A DNA stretch of 64,000 bases from Megasphaera hominis (GTDB taxonomy: Bacteria > Bacillota > Negativicutes > Veillonellales > Megasphaeraceae). Location: assembly GCF_014269395.1 (NCBI RefSeq), contig NZ_JACOGK010000001.1, positions 1 through 64,000 on the forward strand. Reading direction: 5' to 3'. The translations under genes and the position numbers were made by a program. The first letter of the stretch is position 1. Each line of letters begins with the position of its first letter. The notes under the pieces were generated by a model. The model had not been told where the DNA came from. It did no database searches and saw only the letters and a list, made by a program, of their open reading frames with translations. Shown piece by piece: positions 33,848 through 41,957 of this stretch.

Positions 33848-34432
33848 CTATTTCGTCTGCTCTATTTTTTTCAAAAACTCGGCGGGTACGCGTTTGGTCA
33901 GCCACACGCCGTTGACGGACTGGTAGAACTGATAGCCGGCTTTTTGCATGTCTCCGGTGGCGACGGTGTAAACAACGGGTTTACCGTGGCGGGAGCCAAC
34001 TTTTACGGCCGTATCATAGTCTGCGGACAAATGGACATACAGCCTCGATTTCGGGATCAGGCCCTGCGCATTGATGGAGGATACATACTTTTCGCCAGTG
34101 CCGTGCCACAGGATATCCGGTGGTGTCTTCTCCTCCAGCTCCACATCCACGGGGATGGAATGTCCTTGATTGGCCCGGATGAGCGTGTGGTCCTCGTTGA
34201 AGGAATAGCGCATCTTACTGTCTGTGCGCACGATTTCTTCCAGCATATCCCGGTCAAAGGCCTGCTGCTTGGCAATGCCTGCAACCAGCTCCTCCACATT
34301 AGCCCAGCCATGCTCATCCAGCGTAATGCCGATGGTCTCTGGCTTATGGCGAAGAATCAATGCGATAAACTTACTGGTTTCGTTTTTTGTCATTTCTCTC
34401 ACTTCATTTCCAAAAGAATCGGACAAAGACAT
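33848..34432 (-). CDS. kptA: RNA 2'-phosphotransferase KptA/Tpt1
   Basis: Transfers a 2'-phosphate from RNA to NAD. Conserved parts are LILRHKPETIGITLDEHGW, ILWHGT, and YVHLSADYDTAVKVGSRHGKPVVYTV, with the Arg-His-Arg-Arg set expected. 194 aa from the first ATG (34432). A second ATG at 34393 begins MTKNETSKF, closer to the usual family start; upstream signals are weak for both, so the start is uncertain. The bacterial role is unclear because most bacteria lack the tRNA splicing that leaves 2'-phosphates. Confidence 0.9.
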   Translation of the reverse strand: MSLSDSFGNEVREMTKNETSKFIALILRHKPETIGITLDEHGWANVEELVAGIAKQQAFDRDMLEEIVRTDSKMRYSFNEDHTLIRANQGHSIPVDVELEEKTPPDILWHGTGEKYVSSINAQGLIPKSRLYVHLSADYDTAVKVGSRHGKPVVYTVATGDMQKAGYQFYQSVNGVWLTKRVPAEFLKKIEQTK

Positions 34433-34454
34433 ATCACTAATTCTTCTCCAACGG

Positions 34455-35321
34455 TCATAACGACGTGATTACCGGATTATTCAGGAAATCATATACCCGT
34501 TTGACTTCACTGGGTTTTCTCGTGTCCAGCATTTGCGGGTGTCCCAGGTCAAGTGTTGCAATTTTCTGCATGTCTTCTTCACTCAGTGAAAAGTCCCAGA
34601 TGGCAAGGTTTTGTTCCATGCGGTTCTTGTGGACTGATTTAGGAATGACGGAGACGTTTCTTTCGATGTTCCACCTAAGGACAACTTGCGCTGCTGTTTT
34701 ATTGTATTTCTTGCCTATTTCTACTAACACTGGGTTCGTGAACATGCCGTTCATGCCTTCTGCAAAGGGCGCCCAGGCCTGCGCGGCGATGCCGTATTCC
34801 TTGAGTATTTCCAGTTCTTCTTCCCGTTGAAAAAAGGGATGCAATTCAATCTGGTTCACTGCAGGGATGACATCTACATTGTTGCAAAGATCGATAATCC
34901 TGTCGCTCGTAAAATTGCTGACGCCGATGGCACGGATGCGTCCGTCTTGATACAGTTCTTCCATAGCTCTCCAGGCACCATAATAGTCGCCAAAGGGCTG
35001 ATGAATCAAATACAAGTCGAGATATTCTACGTCCAGTTTTTCGAGGGACTGGGCAAAGGCCTGCTTCGTCTTTTTGTATCCCATTTCCTGGATATAGGCT
35101 TTTGACGTCAGGAAGATGTCCTGGCGCGCTACGCCGCTTGCTTTGAGTGCCCGGCCGACTGATTCTTCGTTCATGTATACGCTGGCTGTGTCGATGAGCC
35201 GGTAGCCTGTCTGGATGGCCTCCAAAACGGCTTGTTCACATACCTGCAGATCATCCACCTGAAAGACACCAAAGCCTTCCAGCGGCATTTCGACTCCATT
35301 ATTCAGCTTGATTGTTTCCAT
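34455..35321 (-). CDS. Aldo/keto reductase
   Basis: A 288-aa NADPH-dependent reductase of the AKR5-type group. It shows LNNGVEMPLEGFGVFQ, LIDTASVYMNEESVGRAL (catalytic Asp and Tyr), DLYLIHQPFGDYYGAW (His), AIGVSNF and NQIELHPFFQ. AAGGAG before the ATG at 35321 sets the start; the frame opens 12 codons earlier. It is divergent from the LysR gene at 35516, which probably controls it. Confidence 0.9.
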   Translation of the reverse strand: METIKLNNGVEMPLEGFGVFQVDDLQVCEQAVLEAIQTGYRLIDTASVYMNEESVGRALKASGVARQDIFLTSKAYIQEMGYKKTKQAFAQSLEKLDVEYLDLYLIHQPFGDYYGAWRAMEELYQDGRIRAIGVSNFTSDRIIDLCNNVDVIPAVNQIELHPFFQREEELEILKEYGIAAQAWAPFAEGMNGMFTNPVLVEIGKKYNKTAAQVVLRWNIERNVSVIPKSVHKNRMEQNLAIWDFSLSEEDMQKIATLDLGHPQMLDTRKPSEVKRVYDFLNNPVITSL

Positions 35322-35453
35322 CTGAGACGTGCTCCTTTCCTGGTTTGCTCTATACAAGGTTACATTAGGATAACTACATTATATCTGATATTTTTATCAA
35401 TAACAATTTTCTATATTTTATGGTAAAGTATAAATTTTATTCATGGATTAGCG

Positions 35454-35462
35454 TGATATAAT
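35454..35462 (+). promoter_or_regulatory. Extended -10 of the LysR gene
   Basis: TGATATAAT is an extended -10 element 54 bp before the LysR start; no strong -35 is seen. The AT-rich 35322-35515 region also serves the divergent AKR gene. Confidence 0.5.
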
Positions 35463-35515
35463 GGATTTATCTCAGGAGCATCATCTTATCCCCTTTTCGA
35501 GGAGGTTTTCGCTAT

Positions 35516-36403
35516 ATGGATATTCGTGTGTTACGCTATTTTTTGACACTGGCAGCTGAAGGAAGTATTTCTGCCGCCGCGAAGGCCTTATATACGACAC
35601 AGCCCAATCTTTCCAAGCAATTGTCAGAATTAGAAAAGGAAGTAGGCCAGACCTTGTTCACCCGTGGCAGCAGAAAAATTGTGTTGACCGACGCAGGTGT
35701 CCTGTTGCGAAAGCGGGCCCAGGAAGTCGTCCGTCTTTTAGAAAAAACAGAGCAGGATTTAGCAAACTTCGATGACCTGGTCAGCGGTGATGTATACATA
35801 GGAAATGGAGAAACGCCGGCTATGAAGATTATTGCAAGGGCGGTCCATCAGTTACAGCACGCGTATCCGCAAATCCGCTACCATCTCCAGAGTGGCTACG
35901 CCTACGACGTGATGGAAGATCTTGACAAAGGTCTGCTAGACTTTGGCGTGTTAATTGAGCCCATTGATCTGACACAATATGACCACATCCGCTTGCCCAT
36001 TACCAACACGTTAGGCCTGCTTATGCGCAAGGATAATCCTCTTGCATCATTACCGGCTATCCGGCCGGAAGATATGCGGGAAGCACCACTCCTTTGCTCT
36101 AAGCAGATTCTTGATGAAAATGGTCTTTCCGGCTGGCTTGGCTATGACTGTCATGAGCTCAATATTGTATCGACGTTCAATCTCATCGGTACGCCGGCTC
36201 TGCTCGTAAAGGAAGGCGTCGGGTCTGCTATCAGCTTTGAGAATTTGCTCAACCTATCTGGTGATTGTCAGCTCTGCTTTCGGCCATTAGAACCTAGTTT
36301 GAAACTTGACGTCTATTTGGTCTGGAAAAAGCATCAGACCTTTTCCAAGGCAGCACAGAAATTCTTGGAATGTCTCCATCACGTCATTGGGGAATACGCA
36401 TGA
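35516..36403 (+). CDS. LysR-family transcriptional regulator
   Basis: A 295-aa LTTR: N-terminal HTH MDIRVLRYFLTLAAEGSISAAAKALYTTQPNLSKQLSELEKEVG and a substrate-binding-like C-terminal domain. It resembles the LysR protein at 24214. Divergent orientation to the aldo/keto reductase suggests that gene is its target. GAGGAGG precedes the start. Confidence 0.9.
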   Translation: MDIRVLRYFLTLAAEGSISAAAKALYTTQPNLSKQLSELEKEVGQTLFTRGSRKIVLTDAGVLLRKRAQEVVRLLEKTEQDLANFDDLVSGDVYIGNGETPAMKIIARAVHQLQHAYPQIRYHLQSGYAYDVMEDLDKGLLDFGVLIEPIDLTQYDHIRLPITNTLGLLMRKDNPLASLPAIRPEDMREAPLLCSKQILDENGLSGWLGYDCHELNIVSTFNLIGTPALLVKEGVGSAISFENLLNLSGDCQLCFRPLEPSLKLDVYLVWKKHQTFSKAAQKFLECLHHVIGEYA

Positions 36404-36504
36404 GTAGTAAAAAGGACCAAGGCCATATAATGGTGTAGAAACAAAAAAAGGTTCTTCACGGATTTCTGTGGGATGTGAAAATTGCTGAGAATAGACAACA
36501 AAAA

Positions 36505-36536
36505 ACGAAGGCTTTCCTTTTGTGGAGAGTCTTCGC
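36505..36536 (-). terminator. Terminator between LysR and Fe-ADH
   Basis: ACGAAGGCTTTCC (36505-36517) pairs, with two mismatches, with GGAGAGTCTTCGC (36524-36536). The minus strand ends in a T run, so it terminates the Fe-ADH. Confidence 0.7.
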
Positions 36537-36545
36537 TTCTCTGCT

Positions 36546-37724
36546 TTATAGGCACATTTCAAAAATCTTTTCAATATCGCTTTGCTTTAGGGGCTTGAAG
36601 CCTGGGAGTGTTCCGTTGTTGCAGGCTCTTTTTGCCATGGTTTGGAAATGGGTCCGATCGATGCCGATTTCTGTGAAGGTACGTTTTAGTCCTAATGTGT
36701 CATAGAGGAAGTTGGAAACGGCTTTTATGCTCTGACGGGCGATTTCCATCGGGTCCAGGGACGAATCGATGCCGAATACGTTTACGCCGAATTGTACATA
36801 CTTGGAAACGGTCGTTTCGTCGAGACAGTATTCCATCCAACGTGGCGTGAGGATTGCCAGTCCCAGGCCGTGGGTAATATCGTAGAACGCAGAGAGTTCG
36901 TGTTCCATGGGATGACAGCTCCAGGCCTGTTGCTTGCCGCCGGTGATGAATCCGTTTATGGCCCAGGAGGAGGCCCACATCAGATTGGCTCTGGCTTCGT
37001 AGTTATCCGGCTGCGCCAGCGCCATGGGCGCATACTTGATGACGGTTTTCATCAGGCCTTCCATGAAGCAGTCCAGCATGTAAAGGTCCGGTTCCAGGTT
37101 GAAATACTGTTCCATGACATGGCTCAGGATATCTGCTGAGCCACAGGCGGTCTGGTATTTGCTGACAGTATAGGTCACGCTGGGATCCAGGAAGGATACC
37201 TTTGGCAACAGTGTCGGCGATACGATGCGCCCCAGTTTTTCGTGTGTTTCCGGATTGGTAATCACACCGCCGCCATCCATTTCCGATCCGGTGGCAGCCA
37301 GCGTCAGAACGTCCAGCACGGGGAGGGCTTTTTCTACCGGAGCCAGCTTGCTGCGGTCAAGGAAATCCCACGGGTCATGGTCTACGCAGGCGCCTGCGGC
37401 TATCCACTTGGTAGCATCCAGGGTAGAACCGCCGCCTACAGCCAAGAGTACATCAATTTTCTTTTCCTTGCAGATTTTGGCACCTTCTCTTACGGTATCG
37501 ATGCGGGGATTCGGTTCGATGCCGGATAGTTCAAACAGCTCTAGTCCTGCCTGCTTGATTTCCGCCACGATCGTATCGTAAAGTCCGCTCCGTTTGATGG
37601 ACCCGCCGCCATACGTCATGAGGACACGCGTTCCGTACCTCTTCAATTCTTCCCCTAAATGGCCAAGCTGATTCTGACCAAAATATACCTTGACCGGGAC
37701 ATTATAAACAAAACTATGCATCAC
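36546..37724 (-). CDS. Iron-containing alcohol dehydrogenase (BdhA/YqhD group)
   Basis: A 392-aa Fe-ADH, probably an NADPH-dependent butanol or aldehyde reductase. Motifs are VLMTYGGGSIKRSGLYD near the N-terminus, LAVGGGSTLDATKWIAAGA, LAATGSEMDGGGVITN, ADILSHVMEQYFN (metal Asp and His) and HPMEHELSAFYDITHGLGLAIL (further metal histidines). It differs clearly from the Fe-ADH at 3241. LysR gene 37830 lies upstream in the same direction, separated by a terminator. Confidence 0.9.
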   Translation of the reverse strand: MMHSFVYNVPVKVYFGQNQLGHLGEELKRYGTRVLMTYGGGSIKRSGLYDTIVAEIKQAGLELFELSGIEPNPRIDTVREGAKICKEKKIDVLLAVGGGSTLDATKWIAAGACVDHDPWDFLDRSKLAPVEKALPVLDVLTLAATGSEMDGGGVITNPETHEKLGRIVSPTLLPKVSFLDPSVTYTVSKYQTACGSADILSHVMEQYFNLEPDLYMLDCFMEGLMKTVIKYAPMALAQPDNYEARANLMWASSWAINGFITGGKQQAWSCHPMEHELSAFYDITHGLGLAILTPRWMEYCLDETTVSKYVQFGVNVFGIDSSLDPMEIARQSIKAVSNFLYDTLGLKRTFTEIGIDRTHFQTMAKRACNNGTLPGFKPLKQSDIEKIFEMCL

Positions 37725-37773
37725 ATTCAGCCTCCGTTTTTCTTTTAGCAGCTATTTGTTCTGCCAATATTAT

Positions 37774-37811
37774 AAAAGAAGCGATACTCCCGCAGAAGTA
37801 TCGCTTCTTTT
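37774..37811 (-). terminator. Terminator of the LysR gene at 37830
   Basis: AAAAGAAGCGATACT (37774-37788) pairs perfectly with AGTATCGCTTCTTTT (37797-37811) with T runs on both strands. Confidence 0.88.
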
Positions 37812-37829
37812 TGCAATAGTAACTTTTAG

Positions 37830-38735
37830 TTAGCACTTCTCAGTTTCTTTGACGAGGTGGCTGACGGCGTCTAAAAACCGGCTGACTATTTTTGACGGTG
37901 TTGGCGAATGGAGAATCCCAAAGGGTATGGTATAGTCCCATTCTACAGGCAAGACCCGCATCAGGGGGTGGATGTCTTGCCAGGGATCGATGGTCAGCAT
38001 CAGGCAGTTTTCGTTTTCACACTGATTATAGGCATCCACGCCGTAGAAATGAAATGTTTCAAGCTGAATTTGTGGATACCTGTCTTGTATGTCGTGGCGC
38101 AGCAAATCGAAGCTGCTATTCCAGCCGTTGTGAATCACCATCAGTTTTTCCCCATACAAATCGTGTATTTTGAGGGATTCCTTCTCAGCCGGCCTATGAC
38201 GCATGGGTACGGTGATTCTAATCGGTTTCTTTGCCAGAAGCGTTGCCGCACAGGCACGTTCGTCCAGGTAGGCTTGGTCAAATACACCTACGACAAGGTC
38301 TATGTCGTGGCCGAAGTTTTTCTGAATTTCTTTTGCGTTTTCCGGCGTATTTTCAAAGGATACCAGTTTGAACTTTGCCTCTGGCAGATACGCGTGTATC
38401 CGGGGCCATAAATCTACCAGAAAGGTTCCCGGCGTCATGAGCGAGGTACCAATGCGAATCAGGTTTTCTCCGCTTTGTGCCGCCTCTTTTGCACGGGCTA
38501 CGGAGCCTTTGAAGTATTGCAACAGATATTTTGCGTCTTTATAAAAGGACTCTCCGGCTTCCGTAAGCACCAGGCCTCTATGGGTCCGGATGAACAGGGT
38601 GAGGTCCAGTTCGGATTCCAACGCATTGATCTGCTTGATGACGGCAGGCGCAGAGATATACAATTCCTCGGCAGCCTTGTTGAAGCTGCCTGCCTCTGCT
38701 ACGCAGATAAAGGTTTCCAGCTGCAGATGATACAT
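37830..38735 (-). CDS. LysR-family transcriptional regulator
   Basis: A 301-aa LTTR. N-terminal HTH: LQLETFICVAEAGSFNKAAEELYISAPAVIKQINALESELD; then a typical effector domain. The frame opens at GTG 38744, but GAGG is too close to it and fits the ATG at 38735 better. It may control the Fe-ADH just downstream. Confidence 0.88.
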   Translation of the reverse strand: MYHLQLETFICVAEAGSFNKAAEELYISAPAVIKQINALESELDLTLFIRTHRGLVLTEAGESFYKDAKYLLQYFKGSVARAKEAAQSGENLIRIGTSLMTPGTFLVDLWPRIHAYLPEAKFKLVSFENTPENAKEIQKNFGHDIDLVVGVFDQAYLDERACAATLLAKKPIRITVPMRHRPAEKESLKIHDLYGEKLMVIHNGWNSSFDLLRHDIQDRYPQIQLETFHFYGVDAYNQCENENCLMLTIDPWQDIHPLMRVLPVEWDYTIPFGILHSPTPSKIVSRFLDAVSHLVKETEKC

Positions 38736-39039
38736 GGCAATCACATCCTCGCTTTACTAATAATATTTATGATTGGCTTCCTGTCCCACTTTTGGACTGC
38801 CTGGGTCCTGTCTCCAAGGGAATAATCATGCGCTTTTATCTATATGTTTCTGAAACAGTTTGCGCGTCCCGACGGTTGTCCGGATACACAGATGTGAACT
38901 ATTCGCCACCTAACACTGCAGTCGTTTGAGATGGTGAGTAGTTCACTCAGGTAATCAGTATACTCAGCTTTAGACATATGGCAGGGAGTTAATTTCTTCG
39001 CCTGCGTTCCAAACAACGTTTTTACATCTTTTTAGTTAT
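38736..39039. other. Intergenic stretch with one long hairpin
   Basis: About 300 bases without a gene between LysR and ogt. It holds the inverted repeat GTGAACTATTCGCC (38894-38907) / GGTGAGTAGTTCAC (38933-38946), which pairs over 14 positions counting G-T pairs. No T-run and no known family. Confidence 0.45.
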
Positions 39040-39579
39040 TCATAAAGCGGTGCCTTTCTTTGGAATAGTAAACCTGCTCATATCATTCCGTTCAAGATTA
39101 AGGAGTGCTATTTTATTAGAAAGGCCTCCGCCGTAGCCGGTCAGGGAATGATTACTGCCGACTACCCTGTGACAAGGAATAATAATGCAAATTGGATTCC
39201 AGCCCACTGCACCGCCTACAGCTCTTGATGACATCTGCGCAATTCCATGCTTTTTGGCAATAGTGGCTGCAATCTCTCCGTATGTCGTTGTTTCCCCATA
39301 GGGTATTGCCAGCATACATTGTATAACTTCTCTGCGGAAATCCGTCAAATTATTAAGCTTGTACTTTGGTGTAAAGTCAGGAATTTTTCCAGCAAAATAA
39401 AGGTCTAACCATTTTATGGTATCCTCAAAAACATAAAGGCGCCGTTCTTCGCAATCTGTCACGTGTTTGGCGGCATCTTTTGATCCTTCGAACCACAAGC
39501 CGGTGAGATATTCACCATCACTGTTCATAAGCATATCGGAAAATCCATCTGGGGTTTTATATATCCATTTATAGGTCAT
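39040..39579 (-). CDS. ogt: Methylated-DNA--protein-cysteine methyltransferase
   Basis: Removes alkyl groups from O6-alkylguanine by transfer to its own Cys. 179 aa. The C-terminal domain contains IPYGETTTYGEIAA, SSRAVGGAVGWNPICIIIPCHRVVG with the acceptor Cys, and LTGYGGGLSNKIALLNLE. The longer frame from 39621 is less likely: AAGAGGC precedes the ATG at 39579 and MTYKW is a normal family start. It is the last gene of the repair operon. Confidence 0.93.
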   Translation of the reverse strand: MTYKWIYKTPDGFSDMLMNSDGEYLTGLWFEGSKDAAKHVTDCEERRLYVFEDTIKWLDLYFAGKIPDFTPKYKLNNLTDFRREVIQCMLAIPYGETTTYGEIAATIAKKHGIAQMSSRAVGGAVGWNPICIIIPCHRVVGSNHSLTGYGGGLSNKIALLNLERNDMSRFTIPKKGTAL

Positions 39580-39601
39580 TGTCTGCCTCTTTTCGTCCGA
39601 A

Positions 39602-39715
39602 CTACACACCCATGTAGTCATATAATCTCATACTTTCAAAACGTTCTCCTAAGTAGATTTTTAAGCCGGACATCATGGGTTTTAGCATAGAAGCTAAAGC
39701 AAAATATCCTTGCAT
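39602..39715 (-). CDS. Possible small ORF or gene remnant between adaA and ogt
   Basis: In the same frame as adaA, after its stop and one more stop codon, the reading frame stays open and looks like protein: ALDEVKPAKEEMQGYFALASML, then KPMMSGLKIYLGERFESM, ending LYDYMGV. From the ATG at 39715 it encodes 37 aa; a TTG at 39745 would give 47. No good ribosome site is visible. It may be a small protein, a remnant of a decayed gene, or an AdaA extension lost by a point mutation. The family is not recognised. Confidence 0.35.
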   Translation of the reverse strand: MQGYFALASMLKPMMSGLKIYLGERFESMRLYDYMGV

Positions 39716-39784
39716 TTCTTCTTTTGCCGGCTTCACTTCATCCAATGCTACTATTTGCTTACATTTGATTTTCCTGTTCTAATT

Positions 39785-40333
39785 CTAAATAGGATGGCTT
39801 TTTCGAAACTCAGACGGTGTAATTCCCATTTCTTTTTCAAAGAACCGATAAAATGCTGACAGGCTTCCAAAACCAACTGAATAAGCAATATCAATTATCT
39901 TCATATCCGTCTTTATCAAAAATTGTTTCGCTTTATCTAAGCGTAGCTTATCCGCATAAGTCTTTGGTGTCATGCCGTATTCATCCTTAAAAATATCCGC
40001 AATTCTGCGCTCTGTTACACCAAAACCATTCACTTCTTCACTCAGCTTTGCTTGTTCACGGTATAGCGTTTCTATTTTTCGTTTTACATGCTCCGCTATT
40101 TGCTTCATTGGCTGATAGTCAATCAGATCACTACGACATCTCTTACATGGGCGAAAACCCGCTTGTCTTGCCTGCTCAGAGTTTTCAAAGAAACAAATAT
40201 TTTCTCTTTTAGGAGGTCTTGATTTGCAAGAAGGTCTGCAGTAAATGCCCGTCGTTTTTACAGCATAAAAGAAAATTCCATCATATTCTGCATCGTTACG
40301 CAAAACCGCCTGCCACATTTCTTCTTCCGTCAT
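39785..40333 (-). CDS. adaA: AdaA-type methylphosphotriester acceptor and AraC regulator
   Basis: A 182-aa protein with the N-terminal Ada zinc domain (residues about 10-75; DGIFFYAVKTTGIYCRPSCKSR and GFRPCKRCRSD give the four Cys, the first accepting methyl from phosphotriesters). A C-terminal AraC HTH follows (IIDIAYSVGFGSLSAFYRFFEKEMGITPSEFRK). After methylation it should activate this operon, as AdaA does in Bacillus. It lacks the O6-methylguanine domain, which is encoded separately by ogt downstream. Confidence 0.9.
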   Translation of the reverse strand: MTEEEMWQAVLRNDAEYDGIFFYAVKTTGIYCRPSCKSRPPKRENICFFENSEQARQAGFRPCKRCRSDLIDYQPMKQIAEHVKRKIETLYREQAKLSEEVNGFGVTERRIADIFKDEYGMTPKTYADKLRLDKAKQFLIKTDMKIIDIAYSVGFGSLSAFYRFFEKEMGITPSEFRKSHPI

Positions 40334-40989
40334 GATTTTTTCCTCTTTGGTGCCGGATCAGTCAATTCTGGGATTGCACCACCAGCGATGGCCCACAAAT
40401 ACAGACTTGCAACCGTTCCATACGGTGAATATCTTTTGCGGTATCGAATAAATTTTTCTTTATCGATTTCTCTGTGCCGATACAACATTCTCATCCCACG
40501 TATAATCGCCAGATCACCGTAGCTGACCACATCTGGTCGTTGCATACAAAATGTCATAATCATTTCTGCTGTCCAGACACCGATTCCCTTTAGAGAAGAC
40601 AGTTCCCTGATAACCTGTTCATCCGTCATTTCCTCTAATGCTTCAATATTAAAGGAGCCATTCTGAACTTTACCAGCAAAATCCAAAATATAATCTGCTT
40701 TTTTATATGTCATTCCAACCGACTGCAATTCATCCCTGTTAAGAGACAAAATACCGGCTGCATCCACTTTGTTCAGTTTTGCGGAAAGTCGTTCCCATAT
40801 CGTTTTCTGGGCCGCAGTCGAAATCTGCTGTCCGATGATATGGTGCACAACAGAGGAAAATAAATCAACGTCTGTCTCACGATACACATGGCCGATTCTA
40901 TCCATGGCCGATGCCAGCTTCTTATCTCGGGATTTCAAGTATTCTATTTCTTTTTCACCATACCTAAAATACAAATTTATCACCCCCAT
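40330..40989 (-). CDS. DNA-3-methyladenine glycosylase II (AlkA-like)
   Basis: A 219-aa HhH-GPD glycosylase that removes alkylated bases. It has FSSVVHHIIGQQISTAAQKTIWERL, LKGIGVWTAEMIMTFCM (helix-hairpin-helix) and DVVSYGDLAIIRGM with the catalytic Asp. ATGA overlap with adaA shows one operon: alkA, adaA, ogt. Confidence 0.9.
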   Translation of the reverse strand: MGVINLYFRYGEKEIEYLKSRDKKLASAMDRIGHVYRETDVDLFSSVVHHIIGQQISTAAQKTIWERLSAKLNKVDAAGILSLNRDELQSVGMTYKKADYILDFAGKVQNGSFNIEALEEMTDEQVIRELSSLKGIGVWTAEMIMTFCMQRPDVVSYGDLAIIRGMRMLYRHREIDKEKFIRYRKRYSPYGTVASLYLWAIAGGAIPELTDPAPKRKKS

Positions 40990-41254
40990 CTAAAAATTAT
41001 AGCAAAAGTATGCGACGGATTCTTTTCACATTTGGAAATTCAATTCCTGTAGTACAAAAAGTTACAGTGAGTTCGATAACGATACTGTAGAATCATTCGA
41101 GCTGCGCATTGTCGCTTCCTCTGTTGCCGCATCGTATGTATGGTAACTGATACAACACCAAGATAGGGATTGGCAAACACATTGCAGATAATATGCTGAT
41201 TGTGGACATCCTTAACCGTGGATAGCAACTATTCCCGGCTTCCTTGTATATTCT

Positions 41255-41584
41255 CTATTTCTTCACGACAAGTGTCAACAATAAGAGATCTTCGTCGCCT
41301 GTGTTTTCAATAGTGTGTTCCGAGCCTTGCGGGCAGATGTGCATAACGCCGGGCTGCAACAGTTCTTCCTGGCCATCACAAATAGCTCTGCCTGTGCCGG
41401 ACAGGACGTAATTCAGGTCGTCGCCCGAGTCCTGCCTGTGCGTGCCTATACAGCCACCCGGGTGGATTCGCGTGGGAATGATGCGATAGGCATCGTCGTT
41501 GAACATGCGGACAGTCATGGTTCCTGTACCGTCATTCATGCAGGGCATGGTCATTTCTTTTATCGTACTAAAATCAATCAACAT
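41255..41584 (-). CDS. Cupin domain protein
   Basis: A 109-aa single-domain cupin with PTRIHPGGCIGTHRQDSGDDLNYVLSGTGRAICDG and HICPQGSEHTIENTGDED, the two cupin motifs. Metal and substrate are unknown. It begins behind GAGGAGA. The 265 bp between it and alkA hold no supported feature. Confidence 0.85.
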   Translation of the reverse strand: MLIDFSTIKEMTMPCMNDGTGTMTVRMFNDDAYRIIPTRIHPGGCIGTHRQDSGDDLNYVLSGTGRAICDGQEELLQPGVMHICPQGSEHTIENTGDEDLLLLTLVVKK

Positions 41585-41613
41585 TGTACAGGTCTCCTCT
41601 CATGTGTATCCAA

Positions 41614-41655
41614 AAAACCGGGCAGTCCAGGAAATTTCCCCAGCTGTCCGGTTTT
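41614..41655 (-). terminator. Terminator downstream of the methyltransferase-like remnant
   Basis: AAAACCGGGCAG (41614-41625) pairs with CTGTCCGGTTTT (41644-41655) with one G-T pair, followed on the minus strand by T residues. Confidence 0.75.
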
Positions 41656-41665
41656 GTATGTGCGT

Positions 41666-41743
41666 TTACTTTTTCCGTGTCAAGAGACAGACCGATTCTA
41701 CGTGGCTCGATGGCTTGAAATCGATGTCAACTCCCCGGCTCAA
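41666..41743 (-). pseudogene. Remnant resembling the C-terminus of an RlmD/RumA-type methyltransferase
   Basis: The minus strand reads GVDIDFKPSSHVESVCLLTRKK then stop, preceded by a stop 26 codons upstream. HVE-S/T-V-LL near the end is the hallmark of the C-terminus of uracil-5-methyltransferases of 23S rRNA. About 70 bp further upstream the same strand reads AFDMLPRTG, which resembles the segment normally right before HVE. A terminator follows the stop. I infer a broken methyltransferase gene end, but fragments this short give limited support. Confidence 0.35.
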
Positions 41744-41957
41744 TTACTAAAATGGCTCTTTGCCGACCGCGTATGTTCTCGGGAACAGCTCAACGCAGAA
41801 ACTGCAGCTCATTTACGCCATTACCCGTTCGCGGTAACATATCAAAAGCCATAGCTCTTTATATTATAGAGCAACATGAAGTGATTATCATCATCTCGAC
41901 TTGGTAAATTTATGATTTCAAAGATAAATTCATCACCTCGACATTACGAAGAAATGG

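Larger units (their letters stand above)
41585..41957. other. Intergenic stretch with gene debris
   Basis: About 370 bases without an intact gene. It contains a terminator (41614-41655) and, on the minus strand, a fragment resembling the end of an RNA methyltransferase (41666-41743). Confidence 0.5.

Noticed and set aside
41315..41854. 179-codon plus-strand open frame across the cupin gene and downstream gap
   Set aside because: Its first half is antisense to the cupin gene and its second half is opposite the methyltransferase-like remnant; no start signal.
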